16,357 nt of DNA from Ktedonobacteraceae bacterium (GTDB taxonomy: Bacteria; Chloroflexota; Ktedonobacteria; Ktedonobacterales; Ktedonobacteraceae). Position 1 is the first letter of the stretch. Each line of letters begins with the position of its first letter. The notes below the pieces were generated by a model. The model did no database searches, was not told where the DNA came from, and worked only from the letters and a program-made list of their open reading frames with translations. Location: contig JADBKA010000103.1 of assembly GCA_014896635.1 (NCBI GenBank), positions 1 to 16,357 on the forward strand. The letters run 5' to 3'. The translations under genes and the position numbers were made by a program. Of the stretch, positions 12,886-16,357 are shown in pieces.

Positions 12886-14262
12886 CTAGAGCAGCAGCCC
12901 GAACGGCTCCTCAATGAGCCGCTTGACTTCCTGTAAGAAGCGAGCGGCCAGCGCGCCATCAATCGCGCGATGGTCAGAGGAGAGTGTCACCTTCATGCGG
13001 TCACGTACCACCACCTGACCGTTCTCAACGACCGGCGTCGGTGTGATGGAGCCAACTGCCAGGATAGCTGACTCAGGCGGATTGATGATGGCGGTGAAGC
13101 TCTCCACGTCGAACATGCCGAGATTGCTGACGGTGAAGGTGCCGCCGCTGAAGTCTTCGGGTTTGAGTTTGCCCGCGCGAGCCGCCTCGGCCAGGCGGCG
13201 TGTCTCGCGCGCCAGGTCGAGAATGCTCAGGCGATCAACGTTGCGCACGACGGGAACGATCAAACCTTCATCCAGCGCCACCGCGACGCCGATGTTGATC
13301 TGTTTTTTCTGAATGATGCGATCTTCAGCGAACGCCACGTTCACCGCCGGGATGTGCAACAGAGCGCGGGCAGCGGCCTTCACGATCAGGTCGTTGAAAC
13401 TGATCTTGACCGGCTCCGGCTCCTTCGCGGCGTACTCGTTGATCTGCTGGCGCAGGGCTGCCAGTTTGCCGGTGTCGATCACGCTGGTCACGTAGAAATG
13501 AGGAGCCGTCTGCATGCTCTGGCTGAGCCGGCGAGCAATGGTGCGGCGCATCGACGTGAGCGGGATCTCCACATCACCTTCTCCAGCAGCCGGGACCGGA
13601 GCAGGAGCAGGTATAGAGACCGCCGGTATGGCAGGAGCCGGCTGTTTCGGCTGCTGTACAGGCTGTACAGGCTGTATGACAGAGGTTGCCTGGCGAGCTG
13701 CGATAGCCGCTTCAATATCCATTTTGATGATGCGCCCGTTCGGCCCGGTACCCTGAATGTGTGAGTAGTCGATCTGGTGCTCTTCGGCCAGGCGGCGCGC
13801 AATAGGCGAGATGAAGATACGCCCTCGTGCCGGCATTGCTGCCGGAGCCTGAACCGGAGTTTGAGCGACAAAAGCCTGCGCCTGCGAGGGAGCCTGTGCG
13901 GCAACCGGCGCTGCCGGTGCGCCAGATCCGTTGGCTGCTGCTCTGGCAACCGGTTGGGCCGGAACGGCCTGGGCCGCGCTTGAAGATGTCTGGCCTGCGC
14001 CGGAGAACTCGGCTGGCAGCGGCTCATCGGCGCTCCCGACGAGTGCGATGCTGGCCCCGATAGGGGCAGAGGCGCCTTCCGGCACGAGTATTTTGCGCAG
14101 CACGCCGCTCACAAAGGATTCTATTTCGATGTTGACCTTATCGGTTTCGATTTCGGCAACAGGCTCACCCTTCTTGACCTGCTCACCTTCCTTCTTGAGC
14201 CAGTGCAGGATTTTGCCCTCTTCCATTGTGTCGCCCATTTTGGGCATATCTATTGTTTTCAT
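12886..14262 (-). CDS. pdhC: Dihydrolipoamide acetyltransferase, E2 of pyruvate dehydrogenase complex
   Basis: 458-residue E2 core that transfers the acetyl group from E1 to CoA. Domains in order are one lipoyl domain (1-77) with lipoylated Lys42 in ETDKVNIE, an Ala/Pro/Gln linker (about 78-145), the peripheral subunit-binding domain (about 150-186, ISPIARRLAEEH to GPNGRIIKMDI), a second Pro-rich linker (about 192-228), and the catalytic domain (230-458) with SSDHRAIDGA containing His431 and Asp435. An upstream in-frame GTG at 14272-14274 overlaps the pdhB stop region. I prefer the ATG at 14260-14262, with AGGTGG (14271-14276) 8 nt upstream, 12 bp after pdhB. A branched-chain or acetoin E2 is the alternative; no E3 gene is visible. 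Confidence 0.93.
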   Translation of the reverse strand: MKTIDMPKMGDTMEEGKILHWLKKEGEQVKKGEPVAEIETDKVNIEIESFVSGVLRKILVPEGASAPIGASIALVGSADEPLPAEFSGAGQTSSSAAQAVPAQPVARAAANGSGAPAAPVAAQAPSQAQAFVAQTPVQAPAAMPARGRIFISPIARRLAEEHQIDYSHIQGTGPNGRIIKMDIEAAIAARQATSVIQPVQPVQQPKQPAPAIPAVSIPAPAPVPAAGEGDVEIPLTSMRRTIARRLSQSMQTAPHFYVTSVIDTGKLAALRQQINEYAAKEPEPVKISFNDLIVKAAARALLHIPAVNVAFAEDRIIQKKQINIGVAVALDEGLIVPVVRNVDRLSILDLARETRRLAEAARAGKLKPEDFSGGTFTVSNLGMFDVESFTAIINPPESAILAVGSITPTPVVENGQVVVRDRMKVTLSSDHRAIDGALAARFLQEVKRLIEEPFGLLL

Positions 14263-14274
14263 GCCTGAGACCAC

Positions 14275-15276
14275 CTATCTAGCATGTGCGAGGGCGGCAG
14301 GAACGATAGCTTTGACCGCGCTGATAATCTCTTCCTTTTTAGGCAGAGCTGCGCGTTCAAGCGGCTTTGCGTAAGGAAGTGGCACATCCGCGCTTGTGAC
14401 ATGCTGGATGGGAGCATCCAGGTAGTCGAAGGCATGCTCATAAATGAGCGCGGCCAACCCCTGCCCGGTGCCGTAATACTTCCAGCCCTCTTCTGCGATC
14501 ACGACGCGGTTCGTCTTCTTCACCGAGTCAACCAGCAGGTCGATATCGACCGGGCGCACGCTGCGCAAATCAATAACCTCAGCCTCGATGCCTTCTTTCG
14601 CCAGATCCTCTGCGGCCTGGAGTGCCAGGTGCAGTGTGCGCGAGAAGGAGATGATCGTGATGTCGCGTCCTGCGCGCTTCACCTCGGCCTCGTTCAGCGG
14701 GACGGTATACTCGACGTCTTCATCGGGGACCTCTCCCTTGATATTGTAGAGCAGCTCGTGCTCAAGGAAGATTACCGGATCTGGATCGCGTACGGCGGAT
14801 TTGAGCATTCCTTTGGCATCGTAAGGCGTAGCAGGAATGACGACTTTCAAGCCGGGAACGTGGGCATAGAGCGACTCGAACATCTGCGAGTGCTGTGCGC
14901 CTCGCTGCGCCCCACCGCCGACGGTCATACGCACAACCAGTGGCACAGCCGGCTGACCGCCGAACATATAGCGGAATTTGGCGGCGCTGTTGAGAATCTG
15001 GTCGGTTGCCAGCAAGCTGAAGTTGATAGTCATGATTTCGAGAATCGGGCGCAGGCCGTTCAAAGCCGCGCCAATGGCGGCTCCGGTGATCACCTCTTCC
15101 GCCAGGGGAGTGTCGCGTACGCGCTTTTCGCCGAATTCGTCGATCAGACCTTTGGTGACGGCGTAGGTGCCGCCGTAGCCAGCGATATCTTCGCCCATGA
15201 TAAACACGCGCTCGTCGCGTCGCATCTCCTCACGGATGGCCTCGCGCAGCGCATCACGATACGTTATTACACGCAT
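14275..15276 (-). CDS. pdhB: Pyruvate dehydrogenase E1 component, beta subunit
   Basis: 333-residue E1 beta subunit, a normal length. With the alpha subunit it forms the ThDP-dependent E1 heterotetramer that decarboxylates the 2-oxo acid and acetylates the E2 lipoyl group. It shows the GEDIAGYGG turn (28-36), catalytic-site Glu60 in DTPLAEEVITG (55-65), FRYMFGGQ (101-108), the GAQHSQ segment (126-131) with the conserved His129, and a C-terminal transketolase-like domain with VVIAEEGW. The start is an ATG with GAGGAA about 9 nt upstream. It begins 5 bp after the pdhA stop, indicating translational coupling. The subunit alone does not distinguish pyruvate from acetoin or branched-chain oxo acids. 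Confidence 0.95.
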   Translation of the reverse strand: MRVITYRDALREAIREEMRRDERVFIMGEDIAGYGGTYAVTKGLIDEFGEKRVRDTPLAEEVITGAAIGAALNGLRPILEIMTINFSLLATDQILNSAAKFRYMFGGQPAVPLVVRMTVGGGAQRGAQHSQMFESLYAHVPGLKVVIPATPYDAKGMLKSAVRDPDPVIFLEHELLYNIKGEVPDEDVEYTVPLNEAEVKRAGRDITIISFSRTLHLALQAAEDLAKEGIEAEVIDLRSVRPVDIDLLVDSVKKTNRVVIAEEGWKYYGTGQGLAALIYEHAFDYLDAPIQHVTSADVPLPYAKPLERAALPKKEEIISAVKAIVPAALAHAR

Positions 15277-15281
15277 AAACG

Positions 15282-16307
15282 TTATTTCCTCTCGTAGCGG
15301 TAGCTGAGCGCAGTGGAGTTATCGACCAGCACATCGGTATGCAGTTCGTCGAGTGAGGGATACGGGCTGTTCTCCGCGAATTCGGCGGCGTCCTCGGCCA
15401 GTTGAATGGCTTTCGCGTCGTTCTCATCGAATTCGGCCTGCGTGATCAGGCCGTTTTCCAGCAGTGCCTGCTCGAAAATACCGATGGGATCGCGTTTTGT
15501 ACGCCATTCGTGCTCTTCTTCGCGTGTACGGTAGTAGGCCGGATCGGTCATTGAGTGTGCGCGGAAGCGGTAGGTCTTCATTTCCAGCAGTGTCGGTCCC
15601 TGCCCGTTGCGGGCGCGTTCCACTGCGCGCCTGGCTGCTTCATAAACGGTGATGACATTCATACCATCAACCTGTTCGCCCGGCATATTATAGGCTGCGG
15701 CACGCGGCAGCAGCGAATCGACTGACCAGGCTTTGGTAACAGCCATGCCCATAGAATACTGGTTATTCTCGCAGATGAAAATGACCGGTAATTTCCACAG
15801 AGCTGCCAGGTTAAGCGACTCGTGGAAAGCGCCTTCGTCCACAGCGCCGTCGCCAAAGAAGCAGGCGACAACTGTATCTTCATCTCTATACTGCGCCGCC
15901 AGTGCAGCTCCTACTGCCATAGGCAGTTGTGCCGCCACGATACCCTGGCCGCCCCACAGTTTCAATTCGTTGCTCCACATATGCATGGAGCCGCCTTTGC
16001 CTTTACTGCATCCTGTCACTTTACCGAATAACTCTGCCATAACTTTGCGGGGGTCCATGCCTTTCGCCAGTGCGTGTCCATGTTCCCGATAGCTGCTCAG
16101 CACGATGTCGGTTGTGCGCAGTGCTGCGATAGTGCCGACACCGACGGCTTCCTGCCCGATGTAGAGGTGCATAAAGCCATTGATTTTACCGCGAGTATAT
16201 TCTTCTGCACTTTTCTCTTCAAAACGGCGGATAAGTGCCATTGTGTAGTGCATTTCCAGAAGTTGAGAGCGAGTTAACCCAGCGAGCGTTGCATTACTGA
16301 TCGCCAT
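15282..16307 (-). CDS. pdhA: Pyruvate dehydrogenase E1 component, alpha subunit
   Basis: 341-residue E1 alpha subunit of PdhA type. The ThDP/Mg-binding motif runs from GDG (152-154) to ENN (180-182). KGKGGSMHM (102-110) and the substrate/phosphorylation-loop segment YRFRAHSMTDPAYYRT (246-261) favour pyruvate rather than branched-chain oxo acids, but an acetoin dehydrogenase cannot be excluded. GFMHLYIGQEA (44-54) and YREHGHAL (73-80) are also typical. The start is an ATG preceded by AAGGGGGG, whose G-run ends 3 nt before the codon. It leads a pdhA-pdhB-E2 operon with 5- and 12-bp gaps, and its promoter is not clear in the 50 bp left before the window edge. Confidence 0.95.
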   Translation of the reverse strand: MAISNATLAGLTRSQLLEMHYTMALIRRFEEKSAEEYTRGKINGFMHLYIGQEAVGVGTIAALRTTDIVLSSYREHGHALAKGMDPRKVMAELFGKVTGCSKGKGGSMHMWSNELKLWGGQGIVAAQLPMAVGAALAAQYRDEDTVVACFFGDGAVDEGAFHESLNLAALWKLPVIFICENNQYSMGMAVTKAWSVDSLLPRAAAYNMPGEQVDGMNVITVYEAARRAVERARNGQGPTLLEMKTYRFRAHSMTDPAYYRTREEEHEWRTKRDPIGIFEQALLENGLITQAEFDENDAKAIQLAEDAAEFAENSPYPSLDELHTDVLVDNSTALSYRYERK

Positions 16308-16357
16308 AGGCCCCCCTTACTGTGTGAGTGATTGTGATTTCTATGTCCATGATACAT
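16308..16357 (-). promoter_or_regulatory. pdhA leader with G6 ribosome-binding tract
   Basis: The minus-strand leader contains a G6 run (16311-16316) within AAGGGGGG directly before the pdhA ATG, serving as the Shine-Dalgarno region. No -35/-10 pair is convincing in the remaining bases, so the promoter is probably beyond the window. Confidence 0.4.

Noticed and set aside
13654..13680. Short tandem repeat of GGCTGTACA in the E2 gene
   Set aside because: It encodes the Val/Gln/Pro repeats of the flexible linker between E2 domains, where such repetition is common and needs no further explanation.
14284..15297. 337-codon open frame on the plus strand opposite pdhB
   Set aside because: It covers almost exactly the pdhB gene on the other strand; the E1-beta motifs show which strand is coding, and no domain is recognisable in the antisense product.

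Overview
The window most likely comes from a Ktedonobacteria-type member of the Chloroflexota. This is a judgement from overall protein style, not a database match. The supporting signs are moderate-to-high GC, frequent GTG/TTG starts, monoderm-type envelope genes (a LytR-CpsA-Psr protein with a very long low-complexity cytoplasmic tail and a lipoprotein with PD40 repeats), a PknB-like kinase, and a Gram-positive-style pyruvate dehydrogenase operon. I saw no rRNA, tRNA, CRISPR array, insertion sequence or transposase.

Layout, left to right. (1) 1-2566, minus strand: a TetR regulator, then a 14-segment DHA2-type MFS efflux pump, then the first 15 codons of another membrane or exported protein cut by the window edge (possibly the pump's adaptor). 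(2) 2567-2834: a divergent control region with three tandem 20-bp repeats over a putative tetR promoter. It separates tetR from a plus-strand hotdog thioesterase (to 3302) that carries the Gln48/His54/Glu63 catalytic set of the YdiI/MenI group. (3) 3371-10623, all minus strand: a run transcribed in the order LCP protein, PD40 lipoprotein, Ser/Thr kinase, RidA, DnaA, NagD-type HAD phosphatase. The LCP and PD40 genes are 9 bp apart, ridA and dnaA 13 bp, and dnaA and the HAD gene 15 bp, so at least two transcription units are likely. A hairpin and a separate promoter appear to isolate the kinase. (4) 10624-10950: a 327-bp divergent intergenic region rich in inverted repeats. (5) 10951-12135, plus strand: a GT4 glycosyltransferase. 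(6) 12310-16307, minus strand: pdhA, pdhB and the E2 gene, followed 39 bp later by a macro-domain ADP-ribose hydrolase. No E3 (dihydrolipoyl dehydrogenase) gene is in view.

The genes are mostly conserved housekeeping, envelope and signalling functions, and I do not see a clearly new multi-gene system. The points most worth following are a full-length dnaA outside the usual dnaA-dnaN setting, a C9 homopolymer tract early in the LCP gene, the 20-bp tandem repeats, and a two-part motif shared by two otherwise unrelated upstream regions. Start codons were re-chosen from ribosome-binding sites for the thioesterase, tetR, dnaA, kinase, glycosyltransferase and E2 genes. Several differ from the longest open frame.
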